Shown here piece after piece: positions 1 through 8,457 of a stretch of DNA of 23,742 nucleotides. Under the pieces are notes generated by a model, which worked only from the letters and a program-made list of their open reading frames with translations, did no database searches and was not told the origin of the DNA. The stretch spans positions 1 through 23,742 of the forward strand of contig JALNWO010000014.1 in the NCBI GenBank assembly GCA_023230825.1, written 5' to 3'. The first letter of the stretch is position 1. Every line of letters begins with the position of its first letter. A program made the position numbers and the translations under genes. The stretch is from Acholeplasmataceae bacterium (GTDB lineage Bacteria > Bacillota_I > Bacilli_A > Acholeplasmatales > Acholeplasmataceae).

Positions 1-90
1 GATGATACGCTCTTTGCTAAAATCTCTGGCATCGTTAAATATGAACGCTTAGGCAAAAATAGAAAGCAAGTCTCAGTTTACGAAGGATAA
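1..90 (+). CDS. rpmA: 50S ribosomal protein L27, C-terminal end (partial)
   Basis: The first 29 codons in frame 1 read DDTLFAKISGIVKYERLGKN and then RKQVSVYEG, followed by TAA at 88-90. This matches the C-terminus of ribosomal protein L27 (a GDxLFAxxxGxVxFER...KKQVSV pattern in the family). L27 is a large-subunit protein near the peptidyl-transferase centre. The start lies upstream of the window. The rpmA-obgE neighbourhood is the normal order in Firmicutes and supports the call. Only about the last third of the protein is visible, so nothing can be said about its N-terminus. Confidence 0.93.
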   Translation, partial: DDTLFAKISGIVKYERLGKNRKQVSVYEG

Positions 91-109
91 CCTGGTTATC
101 CTTTTTTTT
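85..109 (+). terminator. Intrinsic terminator after rpmA
   Basis: GGATAAC (85-91), loop CTG, GTTATCC (95-101), then eight T. The 5' arm contains the rpmA stop codon. No promoter is visible between this hairpin and obgE, whose SD begins 7 bases after the T-tract, so obgE probably depends on read-through or on a promoter not recognised here. Confidence 0.85.
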
Positions 110-129
110 CGCACCAGGAGGTATGTTAA

Positions 130-1386
130 ATGTTTATTGATGAAGTAACCGTTGAAGTATTTGGCGGACGTGGAGGCAATGGAATGGCCTCTTTTCGTCG
201 TGAAAAGTATGTCGCGTTTGGGGGCCCATCCGGTGGTAATGGTGGTCGCGGAGGTTCCGTGATTTTTATTGGCGATGAAGGACTCCATACTTTAGTCGAC
301 TTAAAGTATTTAAGACATATTCGGGCCGCCAATGGCGAGCACGGTAAATCTAAAGGGATGCATGGCAAAAATGCGATTGATCGTTATATTCGTGTTCCTT
401 TAGGGACGATTGTTTATGGGGAGAATAAAGAGTACTTCATTGGTGAAATCACAAAGCACAATCAGGAACTTGTTGTAGCTGATGGCGGTAAAGGTGGCAG
501 AGGCAACATGGCGTTTCAAACCCAAAGAAATACGGCACCTAACTTTAGCGAAAAAGGCGATCCAGGAGAAACACGTAAACTATGGATTGAACTAAAGGTT
601 TTAGCTGATGTGGGATTGGTTGGTTATCCAAGTGTAGGTAAATCAACGATTATTTCTGTCCTTTCCAATGCGAAACCAAAAATTGCTGACTATCCTTTTA
701 CAACGTTAAGTCCCAATTTAGGAATGGTTTATGTTGAACAAGATGCGTTTGTCATGGCTGACTTACCAGGACTCATTGAAAATGCTCATCAAGGTCATGG
801 GCTAGGGATTAAGTTTTTAAAACACATTGAGCGTTGCCGGGTTTTCTTACATGTATTAGATGTGACACGTGATGATCCAATGGCAGACTATCACGCGATT
901 AATGAAGAGCTTCGTTTGTATGAACCAAAACTACTCGAACGTCCTCAGTTAGTTGTCTTTAACAAAATTGATCAATTAGCAGATGAGGAAGTTTTACAAC
1001 AATGGGTGAAACAAATTGAACATCCCACGATTGCGATTTCAGCGATTACACAAAAAAACACGCAACAGTTAATTTATGATACATATACCCTTTTAAAATC
1101 AGCTCCTGAAATTATCGAAGAAGAAAAACCATCCTTCCGTTTGTATCAATTAGAAAGTGATGAACCAGACTTTATCATTACACGAGCAGATGATCAAGCA
1201 TTTGAATTAACAGGTGCGAAAATTAAACTGTTGTTTGAACGGACTGATTTCAATAAAGAAGAAGCTGTGAAACGTTTCAGTAGACAATTGCGTGGTTTAG
1301 GTGTCGATGATGCCCTTAGAGAAAAAGGTGCCAAAAATGGTGACACCGTCCGCATTTATGAATTTGAATTTGAATTTATGGAATGA
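130..1386 (+). CDS. obgE: GTPase Obg (ribosome-associated GTP-binding protein)
   Basis: 418 residues, within the usual Obg length. Residues 1-158 form the glycine-rich Obg fold (runs such as GGRGGNG, GGPSGGNGGRGG and GGKGGRGN). The G domain follows: G1 GYPSVGKS (165-172), G2 threonines at 191-192, G3 DLPG (211-214) and G4 NKID (278-281). Residues from about 335 to 410 form the C-terminal OCT domain, ending in an acidic EFEFEFME tail. Obg is an essential GTPase that binds the 50S subunit and links ribosome maturation to growth and stress. Start: ATG at 130, with AGGAGG at 116-121. It follows rpmA as in most Firmicutes. The stop TGA lies inside the terminator hairpin. Confidence 0.97.
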   Translation: MFIDEVTVEVFGGRGGNGMASFRREKYVAFGGPSGGNGGRGGSVIFIGDEGLHTLVDLKYLRHIRAANGEHGKSKGMHGKNAIDRYIRVPLGTIVYGENKEYFIGEITKHNQELVVADGGKGGRGNMAFQTQRNTAPNFSEKGDPGETRKLWIELKVLADVGLVGYPSVGKSTIISVLSNAKPKIADYPFTTLSPNLGMVYVEQDAFVMADLPGLIENAHQGHGLGIKFLKHIERCRVFLHVLDVTRDDPMADYHAINEELRLYEPKLLERPQLVVFNKIDQLADEEVLQQWVKQIEHPTIAISAITQKNTQQLIYDTYTLLKSAPEIIEEEKPSFRLYQLESDEPDFIITRADDQAFELTGAKIKLLFERTDFNKEEAVKRFSRQLRGLGVDDALREKGAKNGDTVRIYEFEFEFME

Positions 1387-1407
1387 CAAATGTCATTCCT
1401 TTTTTTT
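1380..1407 (+). terminator. Intrinsic terminator of obgE
   Basis: GGAATGAC (1380-1387), loop AAAT, GTCATTCC (1392-1399), then eight T. The 5' arm contains the obgE stop codon. Confidence 0.9.
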
Positions 1408-1412
1408 AATAA

Positions 1413-1437
1413 GAAAAAAGTAGGAATTTCCTACTTT
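1413..1437 (-). terminator. Intrinsic terminator of the minus-strand coiled-coil gene
   Basis: On the plus strand this reads AAAGTAGGA (1417-1425), ATT, TCCTACTTT (1429-1437), preceded by an A-run at 1414-1419 that becomes the U-tract on the minus strand. The stop codon of the minus-strand gene (1431-1433) is inside the hairpin. Together with the obgE terminator it separates two convergent transcripts. Confidence 0.85.
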
Positions 1438-4400
1438 AATCGTAACGATCTTAACTTGAAAAAATATGTTTTCTTCAGTCCTCTAAGTTCACGTTTGAAA
1501 ACTTTTTGTTGGCCTTTTTGTTCGCTCATTTCATATTTTTCAGTATGTTTATGCATGTTTTTAATTTCGTATGAACGATTGACCTGCAAGGTGCGAACGG
1601 TATCATCAAAGGCTTTTTGTTGTTTTTCGATGTTTTGTCTAATCCGGTCAGTTTGTGTTTGATATTGGCGCTGTTTTGTTTGATTGCTTTCAAGTAGTTT
1701 CTGGCGGTCTTGATCAAACTTTTGTAATAACACTTGGTTTTTACTTTCAGTTGATTGGACAAAGTTTTGGTAGTTATTGTTTTCTTGTTCTAGGGCTTCG
1801 CTTAGTTTCTCAAGTTGTTTTTTATGTTGTCCTTCAATTAAATTTAATTGTCTTTGATAATCGTCCTGATATTGAACAGCAATTTGTTTTTGGTTATCGT
1901 TAATGGATTTTAACTCTAAACTCGTAAAGGTGATATGCGCTTCAAGTTTATTTTCAAGGCTTTTAATTTTATTAACGAGAAGTTGTTCCGCCTTTTTCAT
2001 TTTTGTTTGTAAAGCACGTAAGCGGAATTTATATTTTTGGTATTGCAATTTCAAATCATGATCTTTATCACGTAAATAACGGTTTATGGCAAGTTCTTGG
2101 TGGTGACGAGCTACTTTTCTTTGTTTCTTAATTCCACGTAAAAGACGATGGTTTGCTCGACTAAAGTCATTGTAGATGACTTGTTGTTTGTGGTCGTTGA
2201 TTTGGTAGAAGCGTAACATTTGTTTTAAGAAACTTTGTTGGTGAACCACCAATTTGTTTTCAAAAAGACGTTGGTTTTTCACAAGTTTTTTCTCTTCGTT
2301 ATAAAGTACTGAATCAGTGATATACGTTGTTTTAGTTAACTCTTTCAAAAAGCGTTCATGAAATTCTATACAAGTTATAATATCATTTTCTAACGCTTTA
2401 TAAAGTAGTTGATTGCGTTTTTGATAAAGATGATATTCTTGAGCTTCTTTATGTTGCTTCCGGTCTAAAAGTGCTTCTTGCTTTTTAATGGAAATTTGAT
2501 ATTGTTCCATTTTTTTATCAAATGGTAATAAATTTTGTAGTTTGCGGTTGATGAGTTTACTTAAGCGTTGACTTTTTATCTTTAAATCTTTGATTTCTTT
2601 TTCAAGGGTTGTGATTTGTTGTTGGTGTTGTTTTACAAGTCGTTGATCTTGCGCTGTTTTCGTTCGGTTTTGTTGAGAAAGGGCAATTTGTTGTTTTGTT
2701 TTCTCAATTTGTTGAATATGACTTTCAATTGTTTGTTGGAATGAGAGAAGTTGTTGTTCATCTAACCTAATATCTTGAGTCATCGAAGCTTTTTGTTTTT
2801 CTACTTTTTCAATTTCTTGGGTATAGAAATTCAAAATGTTTTCATGTTTCAACATATATTTATAACTGGTTTTCTCATCAATTTTCTTTTCATAAAACTG
2901 ATGATCAGACGCTTTATATGTTTGAATCATTTCAATCATGATTACCTTGAGAGTCGTTTCAAAATCAAGTAGGTGTTCTAACACAAACTGAAAATCCTCA
3001 GGGTGAGCTGGGAGGCGATATAAGTCTTTAATAATGGTTTTAAGTTGGATTTGTTTGTTATAAAACGCGTAGATAAAGCCAAAAAGTTGTTCTGACGTAT
3101 GATGTCTTAAAGCAAGTTCGTTTAAATACACCTGCATTTGTTTTTTGTTTTTTGCTCGTGATGTTTTTAAATGATGTAAAGCTTTCTTTTCGAGTAAGTT
3201 AAGCTCTAAAAGTTGTGAGGTATGTTGTTGATCAATTTTAATTTTTTCTACTTTATACCGCTCATCGATTTGATACAATGCTTTTTTATGAATGATTTCT
3301 TCAGAAAGGATTTGGTGTTGCTCATCATTTTGATGTTTTTGTTTTTCGAAAATTGATTGAGCAATGGCACTTCTAATTTGCGCTTCATTTGCTGAAAAAT
3401 CACGACGACTTTTAATTTTTTCTAATTCTAATTGACTTGTTAGCTGTGTCACTTGAACTTCTGAGTGGTAGGTTAAGTTCGCTTTTTGTTCGAGCCAATT
3501 TTGTTCTTCAAGATTTAAATCGTATTCGTTTTGAATTTTAGCATTTTCGTAACGACTAAAATAAGCGGCCATGTGTTGGTCGTTGTTTAATAAGTTAAGT
3601 TCACGTTCTTGGATGAGTGATTGGATCCCCAGTTGTGTTTCTAGTGGAAGAAGATTGAGTTTTAAAGTTGTTTCCAACATTTTAAGTTGATAATCGTGAA
3701 TATCTTCAAGCAGTTCTAAATGTTTTTTAGAAATATGAAGATTGTGGTTATAGTTTAAATCTGTTTTAGCAATTTCTTGTTTAAATTTATATTCCGCAAG
3801 GCGTCGTTCAAGCCGCCAATCATTCATTTCTTTTAAATGATGGATGTCATGGATGTGAGCGATGCGGTGGTTTTCTTTTTGTTTTCGGTTAATATCTTTT
3901 TGTGTCCGAATAATTTGTTTATTTAACTCATCATCTAAACCACGGAAAATACGTGCTAACTCTCTTTGGGTTAAGTCTTTCGCGCGTTCAGTTTCGGCTT
4001 CTTGGATTAACATCCGGTAATGTCTTGTTTTTTCAAGTTTTTCATTGGTAATGGATTCCCTAAAAGCAGATAGTTTGGAGTTTAAAATAGTAATGTCATC
4101 ATTGGCTTGGTGAATGAGACGATCCTTTTTTTCTTGATAGGCATTTTGTTCTTGAACAAACCGCTCGTCAAGTTGAGTCAGTAAATGTTGATGTTGTTTA
4201 AGAACCATTTGTTTGGTTTCTTCGTAGTTTTTATTTAAAACAGCTAGTTTTTCTAAAACAGGTGCGGTTTTATTTTCATAATCAGTTGTTAATTTCTTTT
4301 TTGCAGTTTGAAATTCTTTGTTTAATTGATTAACAGCAGCATTAAATTCGGTCGTTGACCGATGGTATGTGTTACGAATATTTAAATAAATCTTATCGTT

Positions 4401-5042
4401 TTCTTCTTTTGTTGTTTGACTGTTTTGTTGTACTGTGTTTTGTTTTTCAGTGAAATTGGTTTGTAAAGCTTCTTTTTCTTTTTTTGCCTTTTCAAACGTT
4501 CTTGTTTTCGCAGTTTCTAAGTGTCCTAAAACGGCTTTAATTTCTTTTTCGACATCTTCAGATTGTTTTTGATAGTTTTTACGGGCTAAATTAGCCTGTT
4601 TTTCGTGAGTAGCAATCTCGCGTTTTAACTCGACTTCATATTTATCAAGTTGACTTTGATATTCTTCATCGACGTTTTGTTGTTGCTGTTCATAAATTTG
4701 ATACAGTTGCCGTTGATCTTTTCCTAATGTTTGGAGGCGTTCATTTTTTTCTTTATTGAGACGTTCCATTTCTGTTTTAAAAGTTTCGTTATGGGTTGTT
4801 AAATCATGGGTGAATTGTTGTAATACATCGGCCAGTTTTTTATGAATTTGAGCATTTACATTTAAATAAATTCGTTGTTTCGTTAACTGCTCACTTGTTT
4901 TTTCATCGATGATCGGTTGGATGTTATCGAAAAGAACGACCAGTTTTTCTAGGGTCGCGTCATATTTTTTATCGGACTTCAATTGTTCAGTAAAAACGTT
5001 GCGCAAAGCTTCCATTTTTGTTAAATTTACAATATCAATCAC
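1431..5042 (-). CDS. Giant coiled-coil protein of unknown function (1203 aa)
   Basis: I do not recognise a family. The 1203-residue product is almost entirely charged or glutamine-rich helix: repeated stretches such as EYQSQLDKYEVELKRE, KEMNDWRLERRLAEYKFKQE and ISKKHLELLEDIHDYQLK show the heptad-like spacing of long coiled coils. No Walker A/B motif, signal peptide or transmembrane segment is visible, so it is not an SMC or Rad50 ATPase. The C-terminal 40 residues are strongly basic (KRELRGLKKTYFFKLRSLRL). The likely role is structural (cytoskeletal, scaffold or DNA/membrane organising); this is inference from composition only. The GTG start at 5042 is the longest option; ATG at codon 10 (5013-5015) is an alternative, and neither has a well-placed SD. 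It is the only minus-strand gene in the window. Confidence 0.88.
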   Translation of the reverse strand: MIDIVNLTKMEALRNVFTEQLKSDKKYDATLEKLVVLFDNIQPIIDEKTSEQLTKQRIYLNVNAQIHKKLADVLQQFTHDLTTHNETFKTEMERLNKEKNERLQTLGKDQRQLYQIYEQQQQNVDEEYQSQLDKYEVELKREIATHEKQANLARKNYQKQSEDVEKEIKAVLGHLETAKTRTFEKAKKEKEALQTNFTEKQNTVQQNSQTTKEENDKIYLNIRNTYHRSTTEFNAAVNQLNKEFQTAKKKLTTDYENKTAPVLEKLAVLNKNYEETKQMVLKQHQHLLTQLDERFVQEQNAYQEKKDRLIHQANDDITILNSKLSAFRESITNEKLEKTRHYRMLIQEAETERAKDLTQRELARIFRGLDDELNKQIIRTQKDINRKQKENHRIAHIHDIHHLKEMNDWRLERRLAEYKFKQEIAKTDLNYNHNLHISKKHLELLEDIHDYQLKMLETTLKLNLLPLETQLGIQSLIQERELNLLNNDQHMAAYFSRYENAKIQNEYDLNLEEQNWLEQKANLTYHSEVQVTQLTSQLELEKIKSRRDFSANEAQIRSAIAQSIFEKQKHQNDEQHQILSEEIIHKKALYQIDERYKVEKIKIDQQHTSQLLELNLLEKKALHHLKTSRAKNKKQMQVYLNELALRHHTSEQLFGFIYAFYNKQIQLKTIIKDLYRLPAHPEDFQFVLEHLLDFETTLKVIMIEMIQTYKASDHQFYEKKIDEKTSYKYMLKHENILNFYTQEIEKVEKQKASMTQDIRLDEQQLLSFQQTIESHIQQIEKTKQQIALSQQNRTKTAQDQRLVKQHQQQITTLEKEIKDLKIKSQRLSKLINRKLQNLLPFDKKMEQYQISIKKQEALLDRKQHKEAQEYHLYQKRNQLLYKALENDIITCIEFHERFLKELTKTTYITDSVLYNEEKKLVKNQRLFENKLVVHQQSFLKQMLRFYQINDHKQQVIYNDFSRANHRLLRGIKKQRKVARHHQELAINRYLRDKDHDLKLQYQKYKFRLRALQTKMKKAEQLLVNKIKSLENKLEAHITFTSLELKSINDNQKQIAVQYQDDYQRQLNLIEGQHKKQLEKLSEALEQENNNYQNFVQSTESKNQVLLQKFDQDRQKLLESNQTKQRQYQTQTDRIRQNIEKQQKAFDDTVRTLQVNRSYEIKNMHKHTEKYEMSEQKGQQKVFKRELRGLKKTYFFKLRSLRLK

Positions 5043-5053
5043 ATCCTAGATTA

Positions 5054-5062
5054 ATTATAACA
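5054..5062 (-). promoter_or_regulatory. Extended -10 promoter for the coiled-coil gene
   Basis: The minus strand reads TGTTATAAT, an extended -10 element (TG-n-TATAAT). No good -35 box is visible at 17 bases. The predicted start of transcription falls about 5 bases before the GTG start codon, so the mRNA would be nearly leaderless. Confidence 0.6.
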
Positions 5063-5098
5063 TAATCAGTGGTTAAGATAGAAAAAACCTTCAAAAAA

Positions 5099-5107
5099 TG
5101 TTATAAT
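5099..5107 (+). promoter_or_regulatory. Extended -10 promoter for ruvA operon
   Basis: TG-T-TATAAT at 5099-5107 is an extended -10 element, 34 bases before the ruvA start. The -35 region is weak. It is divergent from the coiled-coil gene promoter about 40 bases away and has the same extended -10 sequence. Confidence 0.65.
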
Positions 5108-5141
5108 ATGAAACAAAGATTAAAAAGCAAGGTGAAGCCAT

Positions 5142-5696
5142 ATGTATGCCTATGTTAAGGGTCGAGTAACCCTCATTAAACCGAATTATATTGTCATTGA
5201 ACAAGGAGAAATCGGTTATTTAATTTTAACACCAAATTCCTATCATTATCATCTTCATGATGAGGTGACTTGTTATACCCATCACTATGTCAAAGAAGAC
5301 ATCAATGCTCTTTATGGTTTTCCCAGTTTAGAAAGCAAAGAACTTTTCGTCAGATTGATCGGTGTCTCAGGGATTGGTCCTAAGAGTGCTCTCAGCTTAT
5401 TAGCATCTGACCAGATTAATGAAATCATTACAGCCATCGAATTAGCTGATGTTAAATTTTTAACAAAATTCCCTGGTATTGGCCCCAAAAGTGCCCAACA
5501 AATTATTTTGGATTTAAAAGGTAAACTAGTTACGGACGACTTAGAATTACTACCAACCGATGAGGCGGATGTTGCTCAAGCGTTATCTGCTTTAGGGTAC
5601 TCAAAAGTAGAAATCCGTAAAGTAATGAAAAAGATTAATGTCGACCAAACGGTTGAACAAATGGTTAAAGAAGCGCTTTTACTCTTAAGAAAGTAG
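5142..5696 (+). CDS. ruvA: Holliday junction branch migration protein RuvA
   Basis: 184 residues, slightly shorter than typical RuvA (about 190-205). The N-terminal OB fold (1-62) begins MYAYVKGRV and contains [10 protein letters not shown]. Two helix-hairpin-helix motifs follow: [13 protein letters not shown] (72-84) and [20 protein letters not shown] (110-129). The C-terminal domain III (about 142-184, [19 protein letters not shown]) contacts RuvB. RuvA tetramers bind four-way DNA junctions and recruit RuvB for branch migration during recombination and repair. An AAGGTGA Shine-Dalgarno site lies just upstream of ATG 5142. ruvB follows after 10 bases, so the two are co-transcribed. Confidence 0.96.
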   Translation: MYAYVKGRVTLIKPNYIVIEQGEIGYLILTPNSYHYHLHDEVTCYTHHYVKEDINALYGFPSLESKELFVRLIGVSGIGPKSALSLLASDQINEIITAIELADVKFLTKFPGIGPKSAQQIILDLKGKLVTDDLELLPTDEADVAQALSALGYSKVEIRKVMKKINVDQTVEQMVKEALLLLRK

Positions 5697-5706
5697 ACAA
5701 TTATCA

Positions 5707-6723
5707 ATGGATAAAGAACGAATCATAACTGCGATGACCCGTAAAGAAGATGATGATCAAACGTTACGGCCATCGACATTAGACCAATATGTTGGTCAAA
5801 ATGATATTAAAGAAATGCTCGACATATACATTAAAGCGGCTCGAAAGCGTGAAGAAGCTCTCGACCATATTTTACTATATGGTCCTCCAGGACTTGGAAA
5901 AACAACGCTTGCACAAATTGCAGCCAATGAACTGGGTGTTGATATTAAAATCACAAGTGGTCCTGCAATTGAAAGAAGTGGTGATTTGGCAGCAATTTTA
6001 TCATCATTACAACCAGGTGATGTTCTTTTTATTGATGAAATCCACCGCCTACCGCGCTTTGTTGAAGAAGTACTCTATGCTGCCATGGAAGATTACGTTT
6101 TAGATATCATTATTGGTAAAGACCACGACTCTAGAAGCATTCGAATCGATTTGCCGCCTTTTACCCTAATTGGCGCAACAACACGTTTTGGTGACTTATC
6201 AGCGCCTTTAAGAGAACGTTTTGGTGTTGTCTTTCGTTTGAACTATTATGATGTGGATGATTTAGAGAAAATAGTGAAACGAACAGCTTCTGTTTATCAA
6301 ACAGATATTGTCCCAAAGGCGATTATTGCTTTAGCTCAAAGAAGCCGAGGCACGCCACGGATTGCAAACCGGCTCTTTCGCCGCGTCCGTGATTTTGCGG
6401 AAATTATTGGCGATGGTATTATTACAGAAAAGATTACCCAACATGCATTAGGCAAACTAGGTATCGATGAGAATGGTTTAGATGATACCGATTACCGTTA
6501 CTTAAAAGCAATTGTTGAAAAATTTGGTGGGGGCCCAGTTGGTATCGAATCGATCTCAGCGTCGATTTCTGAAGAAATGACGACAGTCGAAGATGTTTAT
6601 GAGCCTTATTTGTTAATGGAAGGTTATATTAAACGAACAGCTCGTGGTCGTGTTGCAACAGAAAAAACGTATACCGCTTTAGGTATTAAATACTATAAAG
6701 GATTTTTTAGTGATGAAAGTTGA
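5707..6723 (+). CDS. ruvB: Holliday junction DNA helicase RuvB
   Basis: 338 residues, full length. The AAA+ motor shows Walker [10 protein letters not shown] (59-67), Walker B VLFIDE (106-111), sensor 1 GATTR (156-160) and the arginine-finger segment APLRERF (166-172). The C-terminal part is the winged-helix DNA-binding domain ([12 protein letters not shown], ending in a [16 protein letters not shown] segment). It is the hexameric ATPase motor that moves Holliday junctions together with RuvA. The start ATG 5707 has only a poor SD-like AAGAAAG upstream, within the ruvA end; translation is probably coupled to ruvA. The 3' end overlaps queA by 11 bases. Confidence 0.97.
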   Translation: MDKERIITAMTRKEDDDQTLRPSTLDQYVGQNDIKEMLDIYIKAARKREEALDHILLYGPPGLGKTTLAQIAANELGVDIKITSGPAIERSGDLAAILSSLQPGDVLFIDEIHRLPRFVEEVLYAAMEDYVLDIIIGKDHDSRSIRIDLPPFTLIGATTRFGDLSAPLRERFGVVFRLNYYDVDDLEKIVKRTASVYQTDIVPKAIIALAQRSRGTPRIANRLFRRVRDFAEIIGDGIITEKITQHALGKLGIDENGLDDTDYRYLKAIVEKFGGGPVGIESISASISEEMTTVEDVYEPYLLMEGYIKRTARGRVATEKTYTALGIKYYKGFFSDES

Positions 6724-7729
6724 CCAATTCGCCTTTAATTTACCTGAGAATCAAATTGCTCAACATCCTCATGAAAAGCGGGATCACTCAAAATTAATGG
6801 TTTTAGACCGCAAAGAGCAAACAATTACCCACCATCAATTTTATGATATCGTTGATCTTCTTGATCCCAACAGTGTCTTGGTCATTAACGACACAAAAGT
6901 ACTACCAGCTCGTTTAGTTGGTGTGAAAGCTGAAACAAAAGCATCGATTGAAGTGCTATTATTAAAAACAGTTGGCCCCGATTTATGGGAAGCGATGGTT
7001 AAACCTGCTAAGCGGGTAAGTCTTGGAACGAAAATCCATTTTACTGATGCTTTATCAATGGAATGTAAAGAAGTGTTGGATAGCGGCTTACGTGTCTTTA
7101 AACTCAGTTATAAAGGTCTTTTAATTGAAGTTTTAGAGCATTTAGGAACGATGCCGTTGCCGCCATATATTAAAGAGAAACTCGTTGATCAAGACCGATA
7201 TCAAACAGTGTACGCAGAACATATAGGTAGTGCAGCTGCACCAACAGCTGGGCTTCACTTTACGAAACCGCTTTTAGAAAAAATCAAAGCCAAAGGGATT
7301 CAAATTGTGCCCATTACTTTAAGTGTCGGTTTAGGTACCTTTAAGCCGGTATCAGTAACGCATGTTGAAGAACACCAAATGCACGCTGAAACCTACACCA
7401 TTTCTCCTTTGAGTGCTCGGTTTTTAAACGAAGCAGTAAAAAATAAACGACCGATTGTTTGTGTTGGAACAACATCACTTCGTGCGCTTGAAGCCAACTA
7501 TAATAACCAATTTGAAAGTGGCACTTTTTCAACCAATATCTTTATTTACCCTGGCTATTCATTTAAAGTTTGCCAGCAACTCATTACGAATTTTCATTTA
7601 CCAAAATCAACACTCATTATGCTAGTTTCTGCCTTTGCGGGGACAACCTTTACCAAAAAAGCCTATGAAACAGCTGTTGAAAAAGATTATCGTTTCTTTT
7701 CCTTTGGCGATGCGATGTTCATTAAATAA
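6713..7729 (+). CDS. queA: S-adenosylmethionine:tRNA ribosyltransferase-isomerase QueA
   Basis: QueA transfers the ribosyl part of SAM to 7-aminomethyl-7-deazaguanine in the tRNA anticodon, making epoxyqueuosine. The 338-residue protein shows the family landmarks [64 protein letters not shown] and a C-terminal [12 protein letters not shown]. The ATG at 6713 gives the family N-terminus MKVDQF; an in-frame GTG one codon earlier is possible but less likely. AAAGGA at about 6697-6702 is the SD. It overlaps ruvB by 11 bases. ruvA-ruvB-queA is a common Firmicutes order, but tgt and yajC, which often follow, are absent here. Confidence 0.96.
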   Translation: MKVDQFAFNLPENQIAQHPHEKRDHSKLMVLDRKEQTITHHQFYDIVDLLDPNSVLVINDTKVLPARLVGVKAETKASIEVLLLKTVGPDLWEAMVKPAKRVSLGTKIHFTDALSMECKEVLDSGLRVFKLSYKGLLIEVLEHLGTMPLPPYIKEKLVDQDRYQTVYAEHIGSAAAPTAGLHFTKPLLEKIKAKGIQIVPITLSVGLGTFKPVSVTHVEEHQMHAETYTISPLSARFLNEAVKNKRPIVCVGTTSLRALEANYNNQFESGTFSTNIFIYPGYSFKVCQQLITNFHLPKSTLIMLVSAFAGTTFTKKAYETAVEKDYRFFSFGDAMFIK

Positions 7730-7758
7730 TTGAAAAAAACGATAAAAAAAAGTATAAT
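7730..7758 (+). promoter_or_regulatory. Sigma-A promoter for the EIIB-like/HPr operon
   Basis: TTGAAA (7730-7735), a 17-base spacer and a perfect TATAAT (7753-7758). The -35 box starts right after the queA stop codon, and the first gene of the operon begins 20 bases downstream of the -10. It separates the PTS pair from queA; no terminator is visible after queA, so read-through is also possible. Confidence 0.8.
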
Positions 7759-7778
7759 CTGTATAAGAGGTGAGGCAT

Positions 7779-8150
7779 ATGTTTTCTAATTTTTTTAACT
7801 TTCCCATTATTGCCGTAATCGCAGTCATATTTATCGGTAGTGCCGTCTTTATTGTTAATTACACAAAAAACACACGAATTTCGAAAGAAACAAAAGAACC
7901 TACATACGACCTATCGGTTTTAGATAATTTGTATCATGCATTAGGGACGGCAACAAACATTGCCTCCGTTGAACGGGTTCAACAACGAATCCAAGTTGAA
8001 GTTAAAAATGTTTGGTCCTTAGATCACGACAACTTAAAGAAACTTAATTTTCCGACATTTATTACTGGAAAAAAAGTCACTTTGCTTGTGAAAGACCAAA
8101 CCCAACAAGTGGTTGACTACTTAAATGATAAAAGAAAAGAGGATGTCTAA
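7779..8150 (+). CDS. Membrane-anchored PTS EIIB-like protein lacking the active-site cysteine
   Basis: 123 residues from ATG 7779 (SD AGAGGTGA just upstream; the in-frame GTG at 7770 lies inside that SD and is unlikely). Residues about 6-28 form one hydrophobic helix (FNFPIIAVIAVIFIGSAVFI). Residues about 44-120 resemble the glucose-type EIIB fold: L..ALG...NI.SV.....R..V.VK followed by D...LKKL. In that family the phosphorylated cysteine lies in a D-x-C-x-T-R segment after the NI; here the matching segment is VERVQQRI, with valine in place of cysteine. It therefore cannot accept phosphate in the usual way. It overlaps the HPr gene by one base (TAATG), implying coupled translation. A sensory or regulatory EIIB relative is my inference. 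The EIIB assignment is by pattern only. Confidence 0.72.
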   Translation: MFSNFFNFPIIAVIAVIFIGSAVFIVNYTKNTRISKETKEPTYDLSVLDNLYHALGTATNIASVERVQQRIQVEVKNVWSLDHDNLKKLNFPTFITGKKVTLLVKDQTQQVVDYLNDKRKEDV

Positions 8151-8422
8151 TGGAACAAAAATTTCTAATTATTGCGGAATATGGAATCCATGCCCGACCC
8201 GCAACAAGACTCGTGAACTTAGCGATGAGTTTTGATGCGGAAATCTTTTTAGATGCGATGGGCAAATCGGTTAACCTAAAGTCTATTATGGGCTTAATGT
8301 CATTAGGAATATATAAAGGTGAAGAAGTCGTCATTCGCGCCGAAGGTCACGACAGTGAAAAAGCGATTAAAGCCTTGAGTGAGTTTATGATGACCGAGAA
8401 ACTCGGTCGCTTAGCATCGTAA
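8150..8422 (+). CDS. ptsH: Phosphocarrier protein HPr
   Basis: 90 residues, normal HPr length. The active-site segment GIHARPATRLV carries the phosphorylated histidine at residue 14, and KSVNLKSIMGLM carries the regulatory serine at residue 45 (Ser46 in the standard numbering). HPr passes phosphate from enzyme I to EIIA proteins; in Firmicutes HPr kinase phosphorylates the serine for catabolite control. Both sites are intact, so it should work in both roles. It is separated from ptsI, which usually follows, and instead sits downstream of a one-helix EIIB-like protein with a one-base overlap. A hairpin at 8421 closes the operon. Confidence 0.93.
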   Translation: MEQKFLIIAEYGIHARPATRLVNLAMSFDAEIFLDAMGKSVNLKSIMGLMSLGIYKGEEVVIRAEGHDSEKAIKALSEFMMTEKLGRLAS

Positions 8423-8449
8423 AGTGATTTTTATCACTTTACCTTTTCT
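8421..8449 (+). terminator. Hairpin, probable terminator after ptsH
   Basis: AAAGTGAT (8421-8428), loop TTTT, ATCACTTT (8433-8440), followed by ACCTTTTCTT. The stem is good but the T-tract is interrupted, so termination is probably partial; trmB begins 18 bases later. The 5' arm starts within the ptsH stop codon. Confidence 0.6.
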
Positions 8450-8457
8450 TTATACTT

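Noticed and set aside
1390..2972. Plus-strand frames of 65-90 codons inside the coiled-coil gene
   Set aside because: They are antisense shadows of the 1203-residue frame, with no SD and unusual cysteine/phenylalanine-rich composition.
7770..7778. GTG start for the EIIB-like protein
   Set aside because: The GTG is inside the SD sequence AGAGGTGA; ATG 7779 is correctly spaced.
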